DNA of 64,000 nt from Paenibacillus radicis (ex Gao et al. 2016) (lineage in GTDB: Bacteria; Bacillota; Bacilli; Paenibacillales; Paenibacillaceae): NCBI RefSeq assembly GCF_014641555.1, contig NZ_BMHY01000002.1:333658-397657 (forward strand), in the 5' to 3' direction. Shown one piece after another: positions 24,883 through 33,289 of this stretch. The position numbers were made by a program, and so were the translations under genes. The notes beneath the pieces were generated by a model that saw nothing but the letters and a program-made list of their open reading frames with translations, made no database searches and was not told the DNA's origin. The stretch's first letter is position 1, and each line of letters begins with the position of its first letter.

Positions 24883-25437
24883 TTATTTAAAGAAAGCGTC
24901 GAAAGCTTGCTCGAGCTCGTCTGCATTTTCAGATATGATGAAAATAACGTAGTTGCCCTTTGTTACGAGTTTGTAGTTTTTGGCATTTTCATATTGATCC
25001 GGCAGGTAGGTTTCGAATGTTTTTTGCACGTCTTCAGCGCGTTTCTTCACGCCTGCTTCAACAGCGGCTACGTCTTTGGAATCCTTCACCTTCAGAACGG
25101 CGATTTCATTCGTCTTCACATTCATCATCGGCGTCATGATCGTCGATTCTTCAAGAAGGGCAGGATCGAAGTGATACATATCTTTAACCATCGTGCTCTC
25201 GAGTTCCAGCAATTTTGGCTGCTCATGCGCTGCAAGCACGCTGTCTACCATTTCTTTAGTCGATTTCGCAGGAACTTTGGCCGATGAATTTTCTTCTTGG
25301 GAAACGTTTGAGGAGTTGTTCGAATTGTTTGTTTTGCCGGGATCATTCGTATTGCCTGCTCCCGAGCATGCTGATAACATAATACCTAGTGCGATAATTA
25401 GCGTGGTTAGTCCAAGTTTTTTGTTCATTTTGTTCAT
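24883..25437 (-). CDS. DUF4358 lipoprotein
   Basis: A 184-residue lipoprotein: N-terminal signal with lipobox LSAC, then a Ser/Asn-rich linker and a DUF4358 domain (~60-184) of unknown function. It is the first gene of an operon with the MBOAT and DHHW genes. I recall this trio together in other Firmicutes, so a role in cell-envelope acetylation is inferred. The ATG at 25437 is chosen; TTG at 25449 lies too close to AAGGGG. Confidence 0.8.
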   Translation of the reverse strand: MNKMNKKLGLTTLIIALGIMLSACSGAGNTNDPGKTNNSNNSSNVSQEENSSAKVPAKSTKEMVDSVLAAHEQPKLLELESTMVKDMYHFDPALLEESTIMTPMMNVKTNEIAVLKVKDSKDVAAVEAGVKKRAEDVQKTFETYLPDQYENAKNYKLVTKGNYVIFIISENADELEQAFDAFFK

Positions 25438-25569
25438 GATGTTATTCAATCCCCTTGATGTTTTTTATGTGCACACACTGTAGAAAACGAACTTAATTTC
25501 ATTAATGTTGCAAATGCACGGCTTGGTAATTTCTTGTTAAGCATGATTATGTAAATGAGGTGTACGTAT

Positions 25570-26220
25570 ATGTCGGGTAAAAAACAGCTGGTTGATCTGC
25601 CGAAAGTTCCGGCTTATCTGGAGTCTTTGGAGTTAGATATTAACGATTTGGGTCAAGATTGCGAGTTTGTAGACAGCATCGTTCAGGATTGCGAACTGTC
25701 TGGAGAAGCGCCTTACAAGGCTTGCTTCGACCGCATGAAGTTTACGAATGTGACGATGCGGGGAGCGCGGATGCGCAAATCGGAATTTACAGATGTGATA
25801 TTCGAACGCTGCGATTTGTCGAATGCCGATTTTCAGGATGCGATCTTTCATCGCGTTGTGTTCAAGGATTGCAAGCTGATCGGAATGGATGTTAGCAGCG
25901 GTATGCTTCGCAATGCCAGCTTTATTGATTGCAATGCCGAATATGCTGTTTTTCGCATGATTAATGCGAAGCGGATCAATCTGCAGGGCGGAACATTTGC
26001 ATACGGGGATTTCTTTAATTCAAATTTGACCGAGTTTTATTTGACGGAGACGAAGCTGGATCAGGCGCAGTTCTCGCAGACGAAGCTTGCTGGTATTGAT
26101 TTAAGCAGCTGCGAGTTTGATAATCTTGGCGCCACGCTGCCTGAGCTGCGTGGTTGTATCATTTCACCGCTCCAGGCCGCAGCATTTGCTGGGCAACTCG
26201 GCATGGTTGTGAAACGCTGA
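25570..26220 (+). CDS. Pentapeptide-repeat protein, Qnr-like
   Basis: A 216-residue protein of tandem five-residue repeats with the A(D/N)LXX/F pattern, for example LSNADFQDAIFHRVVFKDC, forming a right-handed quadrilateral helix. The C-terminal LRGCIISPLQAAAFAGQLG resembles the end of Qnr proteins, and the length matches theirs (~214-218). Qnr proteins protect DNA gyrase from quinolones, but chromosomal relatives often have no known role, so resistance is not claimed. Start ATG 25570 with GAGGTG 7 bases upstream; ATG 25555 is less likely. Confidence 0.8.
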   Translation: MSGKKQLVDLPKVPAYLESLELDINDLGQDCEFVDSIVQDCELSGEAPYKACFDRMKFTNVTMRGARMRKSEFTDVIFERCDLSNADFQDAIFHRVVFKDCKLIGMDVSSGMLRNASFIDCNAEYAVFRMINAKRINLQGGTFAYGDFFNSNLTEFYLTETKLDQAQFSQTKLAGIDLSSCEFDNLGATLPELRGCIISPLQAAAFAGQLGMVVKR

Positions 26221-26223
26221 GAA

Positions 26224-26257
26224 GGGCGGCTGCCTTGGAGCGCCGTTCCCCCTTTTT
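26224..26257 (+). terminator. Possible terminator after the pentapeptide gene
   Basis: GGGCGGC (26224-26230) can pair with GCCG-TT-CCC (26242-26250) with a bulge, followed by CC and five T. The stem is imperfect. Confidence 0.4.
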
Positions 26258-26343
26258 CTATGATTCTCCGTTTTGGCGAGTACCAATCTATCAAATCCGC
26301 ATAGCATAGAAGCAGGATACATCACGCTATGGGAGGCGATCGG

Positions 26344-26601
26344 ATGGGTTCGATAGCAAAAGGAAAGGCAATTAGGGAAAATCAGGTTTACTCAAATCGT
26401 GTCGTGCGATCGGAGTTTGACCGGCATTGGTCAACCCGAATTTCGCAATCGGGCTACGTTATTTACACAGCCAAAGCGAACAGAGCAAAGGTTGTTGTGC
26501 TGCTGGCAAACGGGCAAAGCAAACTTATCGCTTTTCCAAATTTTGTCGGAGGCGGGGGTACGAGCCATTACAGTAAGCCGCATTTCGTGAAAAACGTATA
26601 G
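26344..26601 (+). CDS. Small hypothetical protein
   Basis: An 85-residue basic protein not recognised. It has no signal peptide or TM segment and ends in a Gly/Ser/His stretch. GGGAGG sits 7 bases before the ATG at 26344, and an extra in-frame ATG at 26329 is unlikely. The good ribosome site and codon use make it a probable gene. It lies just upstream of the diadenylate cyclase gene, but no link is claimed. Confidence 0.6.
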   Translation: MGSIAKGKAIRENQVYSNRVVRSEFDRHWSTRISQSGYVIYTAKANRAKVVVLLANGQSKLIAFPNFVGGGGTSHYSKPHFVKNV

Positions 26602-26674
26602 CACGCGCGTAAAATTGCCGGCATCAGGGAACCAATAGTAGGGAAGCGACTACAATTGGGGGAAGTTGGCGAAC

Positions 26675-27295
26675 TTGGCAATGGAGCAAAACAATTGTGA
26701 TTTTTCACCGCTTAAACAGGAGATCAAGCAGGAGCTGCTGTCAATGAAACAGTCATTCGTCGATTTATTCCATCGGCTGGATGAAGAGAACAATGACTGC
26801 ATGCTGAATGAATTTGAGCAAATCAAGAATAAGGTCGTGGAGCTGGAATCGCTTGCCGCGGCCTATTACTTGAGATGCTTTTTGTCCAACTATACAAATA
26901 AATTCGTGGAGCTGTCGACGACGGTTCGTCATTTGTCTCAGCGGCGTCACGGAGCGCTGCTTGTCGTGCAGAGGAAGGATCCGGTGCTCCCCCTCATTAC
27001 GAGAGGCGTTCATCTGAACGCCGAGCTCACACCGTCGCTGCTTGAGACGATTTTTGTACCCGGCGGGCCTTTGCATGACGGAGCGGTATTTTTGAGCGAA
27101 GATCGGATCGTATCGGCTGGCAATGTGTTGCCTTTGGCAGTTGTGGAAACAGGCGAACGCAAGCTTGGCACGCGCCATCGGGCTGCGATGGGGCTGACGG
27201 AGCGAAGCGATGCGCTTGTGTTGGTCGTATCGGAGGAGACGGGGCAATCCTCATTCAGCGTGGAGGGCAAGCTATACCCGTTTGCCGCGTATTAG
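26675..27295 (+). CDS. Diadenylate cyclase, CdaS-like
   Basis: A ~206-residue DAC-domain enzyme that should make c-di-AMP from two ATP. The active-site motifs are PLHDGAVFL (DGA) and GTRHRAAMGLTERSDA (RHR), followed by LVVSEETGQ. The ~85-residue helical N-terminus without TM segments fits the soluble sporulation-type CdaS, where helices inhibit the cyclase, rather than membrane CdaA or DisA. TTG 26675, TTG 26666 and ATG 26681 are all possible starts; GGGGGAAG at 26658-26665 best fits 26675. A terminator follows. Confidence 0.85.
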   Translation: MAMEQNNCDFSPLKQEIKQELLSMKQSFVDLFHRLDEENNDCMLNEFEQIKNKVVELESLAAAYYLRCFLSNYTNKFVELSTTVRHLSQRRHGALLVVQRKDPVLPLITRGVHLNAELTPSLLETIFVPGGPLHDGAVFLSEDRIVSAGNVLPLAVVETGERKLGTRHRAAMGLTERSDALVLVVSEETGQSSFSVEGKLYPFAAY

Positions 27296-27311
27296 ATGGG
27301 CAATAGGGATG

Positions 27312-27352
27312 GTCGGCAGGTTCGGCGAAAGCCAGAGCTTGCCGACTTTTTT
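27312..27352 (+). terminator. Intrinsic terminator of the diadenylate cyclase gene
   Basis: GTCGGCA (27312-27318) pairs with TGCCGAC (27340-27346), and an inner GGC-GAAA-GCC closes the loop. Six T follow. Confidence 0.85.
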
Positions 27353-27477
27353 GTCTGATCGTTTGCTGATCTAGTACACCAACTGAACGCACTGCTGAAA
27401 AGCAGCCAAACTAACTTATGACCACTTGTGAAGCTCGCGTGATCCGGAGGATGACAGACTAGACACCGCGCATCACA

Positions 27478-27675
27478 ACGCCGACACGGTACACCGCACA
27501 GGGCAACACCGCACAGGGCAACACCGCACAGGGCAACACCGCACACGGCACACGGCAACACCGCACACGGCAACACAGCACACGGCACACCGCACACCGC
27601 ACACCGCACACCGCACACCGCACACCGCAACACCGTACAGGACAACACCGTACAGGACAACACCGCACACCGCAT
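27478..27675. repeat. A/C-rich tandem short repeats
   Basis: About 200 bp of short tandem units such as CACCGCACAGGGCAA, ACACGGC and CACACCG, with almost no T on the plus strand. No gene is supported. It joins directly to the 265-bp tandem units. Confidence 0.85.
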
Positions 27676-27689
27676 GTGGTTACGCCTCG

Positions 27690-28440
27690 GCACCGTGGAA
27701 CGAAGCGGGTTCGTAAAATAGCGAACCTGATTTCGCTGTAGAGGTGCGGCGCTGAGCTTCTTCCCACTGGAGCGAACCAAATTTCGCTACTCAAGAACCT
27801 AGGTTCACGAATAGCGAAATTTAGTTCGCTGTAGGTTTGGCCCCACCTAGTCAGGCCAGAAAGAGCGAATTTGAGTTCGCTATATAGCGAATCAGCTTCG
27901 CTGGAGCAAATTAAGCTCAAAGTTTTGTTAGTTTTGAGCGATACATTGCGCTCAGCACCGTGGAACGAATCAGGTTCGCAAAATAACGAACCTGATTTCG
28001 CTGTAGGGATGCGGAGCTGTGTTTCTTCCCACTGGAGCGAACCAAATTTCGCTACTCAAGAATCTAGGTTCACGGATAGCGAAATTTAGTTCGCTGTAGG
28101 TTTGGCCCCACCTAGTCAGGCCGGAAAGAGCGAATTTGGCTTCGCTATATAGCGAATTAGCTTCGCTGGAGCAAATTAAGCTCAAAGTTCTGTTAGTTTT
28201 GAGCGAAACATTGGGCTAAGCCCCGTGGAGCGAATCAGGTTCGCAAAATAGCGAACCTGATTGCGCTGTAGAGGAGCGGAGCTGTGCTTCTTCCCGATGG
28301 AGCGAACCAAATTTCGCTACTCATGAACCTAGGTTCTCGGATAGCGAAATTTGGTCCGCTGTGGGTCGGGGCCCGGCTGGTCCCGCCAGAAAGAGCGAAT
28401 TTGAATTCACAAATTAGCGAATCAGCTTCGCTGGAGCATG
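27690..28440. repeat. Three tandem 265-bp units rich in AGCGAA/TTCGCT palindromes
   Basis: Units begin at 27690, 27955 and 28220, each with CACCGTGG or CCCCGTGG followed by GCGAA-type blocks; the third is cut short near 28440. Each holds several hairpin pairs such as TAGCGAACC...TTCGCT and the 16-bp palindrome TTCGCTATATAGCGAA. The period is not a multiple of three, so a repeated protein is excluded. The same hexamer pairs occur in three other intergenic regions. Confidence 0.9.
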
Positions 28441-28518
28441 TGATGCCTAAAAACGGCTTGTTATGGTTTATGGCTGAGCATACTACGATAATCAGAAGTA
28501 TGCATGCTAGCGAGTGTC

Positions 28519-28564
28519 AAAAAAAGCCGTGAATTGTCTAGAAGCATAGACGATTCACGGCTTT
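28519..28564 (-). terminator. Terminator of the B12-regulated surface protein gene
   Basis: A 17-bp stem (28523-28539 with 28548-28564) including GU pairs. On the minus strand it is followed by a run of T (28525 to 28519). Confidence 0.85.
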
Positions 28565-28569
28565 CAAGT

Positions 28570-31500
28570 TTACTTAGTTTTATTCAGAAGCTTGTCGGCG
28601 ACAACGGCCGCCATTTCGCGGGTTACTAAAGCTTTCGGACTGAAATATCCGTTCGAGCCCGTCATAATGCCTTGCGAGCTCACCGCTTGCACGGCTTCCA
28701 GCGCGGAAGAGGCGATGCTTGCCTGATCTTTATAGGCAACTGCATCAGTTCCTCCTGTCAATTTGAAGGCTCTTGCAATCATGATAGCCATCTCTTGGCG
28801 GGTAATAGCCTGATCCGGCTTGAATTCCGCAGCGGAGATGCCTTGAATAATACCTAGTTCTTTCGCTTTCATTACGCTGCCATAGTACCAGCTTATAGGC
28901 TTCACATCTTTGAAAATTTGCTTCGCGTCGGCAGATGGTGTCTCATTAAGCAGGTTTAATATTAACTTGGCAAACTCTGCTCTTGTCATAGACTGCTTAG
29001 GAGCAAAGCGCAGCTCGGTATCGCTGACACCGACCATCACTTTGTCCTCAAACACACGATGTACAGCTTCCAGCGCCCATGCCGAGATTTCGCTCTCATC
29101 TTTAAATATTGGACGCGGCGTGTTCAGCTTGCTGCGGTCGATAACGGCAAATTTGGTGAAGTGAGTCACTTTGCCGGTAATGACGCCTGTTTTCAAATCT
29201 AGCACGGAAGGGATCGGAATCCACTCGCCAGTGCGCTCATTCAGCCAGCAAATGACCAGGTCGTCAGGGTTCGATGTTTGAACGGGAACTTTAAACTGGA
29301 CGTACACAGCTTTGCCGAATACGGTATCCTTCGGCGTGAATTCAAAGACTGATGTAGCAATTCCAAGACGCTGCTCCTTCAATTCCTGAATAGAAATTGT
29401 AATCGGCCCAGTTGTAGCGCCACTTGGAACGATAACTGCAGCTTCTCCCAAGCTATCGGAGATGACCGTTTCCTTGTCGGCTGATGTTGTTTTGCTAACC
29501 GATACCAGTTGTGCGAGCAATGCTTTTGCCAGATCTTCGACTTGTTGTTTGCTCATAGGATTGTTGCGGTTCAAAATTTCCGTCGTTCGGCTCGTTTGCC
29601 CGATCGGCAGCGTATTGTCTGCTTTGATGGTCAACAAGCTGAAAGCTTGCTCCAATTCCTTGCTAATAGCCGATGTTGCAGCAGGCATGCCTGCGTTAAG
29701 ATCCTGACCAAGGTCCACGGTATAATTCCAGGTCACCTTGTCCTTGTCTTTCAGGGTATAGATGCCGGCGCTGACTTCCGGATAAATACCGTTAACGGCA
29801 AACATCCAGCCGCTTTTTGGCCCGCGGTCAAACTCGGCAAGTCCGTCAATAGCTGAGACATAGATGGAAGGACCCGAGCCTGAATAGATCACTTTCGACC
29901 CCAGTTCGCGATGGAGTACGGAAAATGCGGTGTCTCCATCAGCAAGCTCGATCGTTTTGTTGCTGACGATCGTGCCCTTCTGACTGTCGCCAACGACAGA
30001 AAGCGTGACGGTGCGAGTGACTGGCTCCACATTCGCAGATAGTATCGTAACCGGACGGGTGTCGCGGACGAGCGCCGGTCCTTGGTTTTCACGCAGATGT
30101 GTAATGACCGCTTCATATGAACCGGCAGCCGGAATCCCTCCCGCAAAGCTTGCGACGCCGCTATTGTCGGTGACGGCCGACATACCAGCTATCGTTACCG
30201 TTGCACCTGCCGCTGGTGTTATGAGATCTGTGTTATTATCCCAGTCCCATGTCCACTTAGTGACGGAAACGGTGAACGCTTCACCTGCCTTCGGCTGTGC
30301 CGGAGACAGCGTAACGGATTGCACGAGCTGTGTATCCATTCCTCCATAATAAATCAGCAACTGGTCGTTTTTATTCAGCTTAAAGCCCGCCATACTGACT
30401 GACGGTATCACCCATTGATTGTCACGCTTGACGACAAACATCCATCCGTCAAAACCGCCGTACAAACCTTGTGCAATGCCTTTGATGCTGGTTACGTATG
30501 TGCCGCTGTTATCAAGTCCGACTTCAATATCATTTATGTCTGCTACTTGGAACAGCGCATCCATAGCGGTAACGCCATGCGCAGCGCCTTGGTATATTTG
30601 CGCTTCAGGACCTTGAATAACGGTATTGACCGTTACGCCAAATTCGACCCCTGGAAGATCAGTCTGTGTATAATCGTAAAGTCTTCCGTTGTTTTCCGTA
30701 TAGAGCTGATAGGCAACCAATGCCTGCAGCGCTTGCTCGGTGGAAAATGCGTTGCTGGAGCCGTCGGACAGCTTATGGCTGTAGCCTCCGTCCGCTTTGC
30801 GGAAGGAAAGGAGACGACTAACCAGACTTTCCCCGTCTTTCGTATAGTCGGTATCAGTCGGATCAAAGCCAACTGCTGTAAGTGCAATGATAGCTTGGGC
30901 TATGCTTTCGCTGCTGTCGTCATAGCCGCCATGAGGCTGCTGCTGCGTGGAAAGCCATTGTACAGCAAGTTCCCCGGCAGTTTTGGCCGGCTCTTGATCC
31001 ATGTATGGAGCCAGAGCGATAAGCGCCATAGCGGTCATGTCCGGTGTGCTGGTTGTTCCAGCATACCCGTACCCGCCATCTGGATTTTTGTACTCGATTA
31101 TTTTATCGATTAAACTATCGCGCTTCCACTTTGCATCGTTCGGAATCGAATAGCCGCCAGAGTCAAGCGCAATGAGACCATAGATAGGGCCGTTTACGCC
31201 TTGAGCTGTAATATTGTTGAAATTATAGATTTTCTCGATCAGATTATGTGAGGCAAAGTCCGTTGCATCGTAGCCGAGGGCTGTAATGGCAAGGGAGAGC
31301 CGTTCATAATCGGTAACGTTAGCAAAATTGCCGTTTGCTTGGGTGATGCGCTCGATTAGCTTATTGTAGTAATTCTCGGGTACTTTATAGCCGGTTCTTG
31401 CGAGTCCTGCTGCTTCCCAGTCCGAGGTGACACCTTTATTCAAAATCTGTCTCGCGGCGGTTTCAATAGCAACATCTACTGATTCGCTGCTCGGCTTTGA

Positions 31501-32748
31501 TACTTTGCCCTTGCGCAGGCTCAGATAATAAATAACAGGCTGTTTTTCTCCGTCTTGGGCAATGACCCGGACGAGCCGGGGTTCTGAATCGCTTAGCGTA
31601 AGCACTTTGTTAATCGGTGCATTAGCTGTACCTCGGGTATTATTTACGTAAATATTTGCGGCATCGCCGTTAGCTGTAATCTTGATGCTGTTCGCATCCA
31701 CGACGATGTCGTCATAAACATACTGTCCAGACGTTAAATGCCAAACCTGCGGCAAAGCGCCAGGCGCGGTGCTTGTGAACGACAGCGTATTTAAATCGTC
31801 TGTGACACCTGTTTCACTGCTAACTGGTTTAGCAGGAATGAGTCCGCTGACTTCGGTACTGACTTCGCCCAATGCGCCGCCGTCGATTTGAACGGCTGTA
31901 TATACTTTGATGAAATCGACGGATTCCAGATTGGCGGGCTTTCCGTCTTCGTCGACAGCCCATGCGATATCGATAGGGTCGCCATTTGGGGCTGACGCTG
32001 CATAGGGATTTCCGAGTACATCATACGGCCCATTCCCCATGGGATGGCTGTCGGCATAACCGAAAGCATTATTTCTAACATTAATATTAACGCCAGAGTA
32101 ACTGTAGCCTGTGTTAGCAAAATCGGCAGGCCTTAACGGATAATTATTTGGGATGGGATAATAGGGCCTTAAATGGGAATTGTTAGTTTTGATCTGACCG
32201 GTATTTCCTTGATTATCCGTCCAAGGAATGTTGATGCCGTTGGTTATGGCAAAGTCGGGGTCCGGGTTTGTATAGTTGGCCTTGTAGTCCCATATCGCTG
32301 CATCCTCATAGTGCTCGGAGCCGGCGATATTATACCATTTTCCGGGTTTTCCTGTACCGTCATCTTGGGCTACGGCAATTGCGCCAGGTTCAAAAAAGCC
32401 GGTAAAAGCATTTCCGTATACGTTAAAGTCAACCCCATAAGGGTGGAGCGGACTGTCGACGATCGGCTCGTCCATTTTGAAAATTACATAGCCGCCAAAT
32501 GCGCCGAGCGGCATAATTTTGCTCAAATTATTGTTCCATTCCGCATTTGGATCGCTCATTAAATAGGTGTTGGAGAACTGTCCTGGCGCTGGCAAGTACT
32601 CGTAGATAGTGAACGGCCCTAGATTCGGATTGCTGCCCGAAGCCGCATAAGCTTTATGCCCTGTAAAAGGGGCGATGCTGAACATAGATAGAAAGACGAG
32701 TAAGGATAATGCCAAAGCCGTCCATTTTCGAAACAAATAAGATTTCAC
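28570..32748 (-). CDS. SLH-anchored, intrinsic-factor-like probable cobalamin-binding surface protein
   Basis: A secreted 1392-residue protein. Order: signal peptide (1-35); an N-terminal domain with GVDFNVYGNAF; a cadherin-like segment (~330-405); a helical toroid (~420-700) with prenyltransferase-like GGYG/GGYD/GGYS repeats; DUF4430 (~704-802); an Ig-like domain; a second DUF4430 (~915-1010); a ZU5-like domain (~1090-1195); three SLH repeats to the end. A toroid plus DUF4430 is the architecture of animal intrinsic factor and transcobalamin. The gene sits behind a cobalamin riboswitch, so I infer surface capture of vitamin B12. SLH repeats anchor it to the wall. GTG start; AAAGGA is 13 bases upstream. 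No transporter genes follow. Confidence 0.85.
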   Translation of the reverse strand: MKSYLFRKWTALALSLLVFLSMFSIAPFTGHKAYAASGSNPNLGPFTIYEYLPAPGQFSNTYLMSDPNAEWNNNLSKIMPLGAFGGYVIFKMDEPIVDSPLHPYGVDFNVYGNAFTGFFEPGAIAVAQDDGTGKPGKWYNIAGSEHYEDAAIWDYKANYTNPDPDFAITNGINIPWTDNQGNTGQIKTNNSHLRPYYPIPNNYPLRPADFANTGYSYSGVNINVRNNAFGYADSHPMGNGPYDVLGNPYAASAPNGDPIDIAWAVDEDGKPANLESVDFIKVYTAVQIDGGALGEVSTEVSGLIPAKPVSSETGVTDDLNTLSFTSTAPGALPQVWHLTSGQYVYDDIVVDANSIKITANGDAANIYVNNTRGTANAPINKVLTLSDSEPRLVRVIAQDGEKQPVIYYLSLRKGKVSKPSSESVDVAIETAARQILNKGVTSDWEAAGLARTGYKVPENYYNKLIERITQANGNFANVTDYERLSLAITALGYDATDFASHNLIEKIYNFNNITAQGVNGPIYGLIALDSGGYSIPNDAKWKRDSLIDKIIEYKNPDGGYGYAGTTSTPDMTAMALIALAPYMDQEPAKTAGELAVQWLSTQQQPHGGYDDSSESIAQAIIALTAVGFDPTDTDYTKDGESLVSRLLSFRKADGGYSHKLSDGSSNAFSTEQALQALVAYQLYTENNGRLYDYTQTDLPGVEFGVTVNTVIQGPEAQIYQGAAHGVTAMDALFQVADINDIEVGLDNSGTYVTSIKGIAQGLYGGFDGWMFVVKRDNQWVIPSVSMAGFKLNKNDQLLIYYGGMDTQLVQSVTLSPAQPKAGEAFTVSVTKWTWDWDNNTDLITPAAGATVTIAGMSAVTDNSGVASFAGGIPAAGSYEAVITHLRENQGPALVRDTRPVTILSANVEPVTRTVTLSVVGDSQKGTIVSNKTIELADGDTAFSVLHRELGSKVIYSGSGPSIYVSAIDGLAEFDRGPKSGWMFAVNGIYPEVSAGIYTLKDKDKVTWNYTVDLGQDLNAGMPAATSAISKELEQAFSLLTIKADNTLPIGQTSRTTEILNRNNPMSKQQVEDLAKALLAQLVSVSKTTSADKETVISDSLGEAAVIVPSGATTGPITISIQELKEQRLGIATSVFEFTPKDTVFGKAVYVQFKVPVQTSNPDDLVICWLNERTGEWIPIPSVLDLKTGVITGKVTHFTKFAVIDRSKLNTPRPIFKDESEISAWALEAVHRVFEDKVMVGVSDTELRFAPKQSMTRAEFAKLILNLLNETPSADAKQIFKDVKPISWYYGSVMKAKELGIIQGISAAEFKPDQAITRQEMAIMIARAFKLTGGTDAVAYKDQASIASSALEAVQAVSSQGIMTGSNGYFSPKALVTREMAAVVADKLLNKTK

Positions 32749-32785
32749 TAGTAATCTCGCATCCTTTCATATATAAATAGAAAAT

Positions 32786-32813
32786 AAAAAAATCCGCCTC
32801 CAAGCAGGGGCGG
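32786..32813 (-). terminator. Riboswitch expression-platform terminator
   Basis: On the minus strand CCGCC (32813-32809) pairs with GGCGG (32798-32794), then seven T. It lies between the aptamer and the coding start, so it would stop transcription when B12 is bound. Confidence 0.7.
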
Positions 32814-32907
32814 TTTACCAACAAAGATCAGCAGATGCAGACGCATAACGGCGTCTTCCGCAAGCTGCGCTTCTCTTTTCTCACCTCCCGAAGAAAAATA
32901 GAAACAT

Positions 32908-33092
32908 CAGAAAAGGCAGGTCTCCTGGCTCATGAGTCTTCGCTTCCCTCTGCCTTCCCGATCGCAGGGCAATCAGTGGCTTAATAAAGAGTCGCTCGTC
33001 AATTACAGTGGCGGGACCGCGCCGGATCTGCACCGGCTTCCCTTTTAAGCGTTCGATCGGCATAAAGCCCGGATCGAAAGCACCATTTTCTG
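32908..33092 (-). ncRNA. Cobalamin (B12) riboswitch aptamer
   Basis: Read on the minus strand: P1 starts with CAGAAAA (33092-33086) and closes with TTTTCTG (32914-32908). Between them are the conserved AAAAGGGAA, GGTGCAGATCC, GGTCCCGCCACTG and the B12 box AGCCAGGAGACCTGCC (32930-32915). This is a full-length class I-like aptamer of about 185 nt. It precedes the surface-protein gene by ~160 nt, with a terminator between them. Confidence 0.93.
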
Positions 33093-33220
33093 TGAAATAT
33101 GAAATTATCCGTTTTGATCATACTCTTTAGCTATATCTTTGTCTATGAATTCGCAATAATGATTGTTATTCCGCTAATTCGTAATAAAACACCTAGTCCG
33201 TTTAGAAGCACACCTCGTCC

Positions 33221-33234
33221 TGTAAGCGGTTGCA
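33221..33234 (+). promoter_or_regulatory. Candidate cre site before the glucanase-like gene
   Basis: TGTAAGCGGTTGCA matches the cre consensus TGWAARCGYTWNCW at 13 of 14 positions. It lies 56 bp before the start codon and would allow CcpA-mediated repression by preferred sugars. I could not assign a clear -35/-10 pair upstream. Confidence 0.55.
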
Positions 33235-33289
33235 ATCTATGATGGAAAGGAAAGGCATTTATTCCATTCCATTGAGGAGGATCCGATTG

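Noticed and set aside
27459..28185. Minus-strand open frames of 153 and 71 codons with near-identical sequence in the tandem units
   Set aside because: They arise from the duplicated 265-bp DNA, whose period is not a multiple of three. They have no ribosome site and their residues simply translate the palindromes.
32881..33063. Minus-strand 60-codon open frame
   Set aside because: It lies inside the cobalamin riboswitch; conserved RNA motifs explain the sequence.
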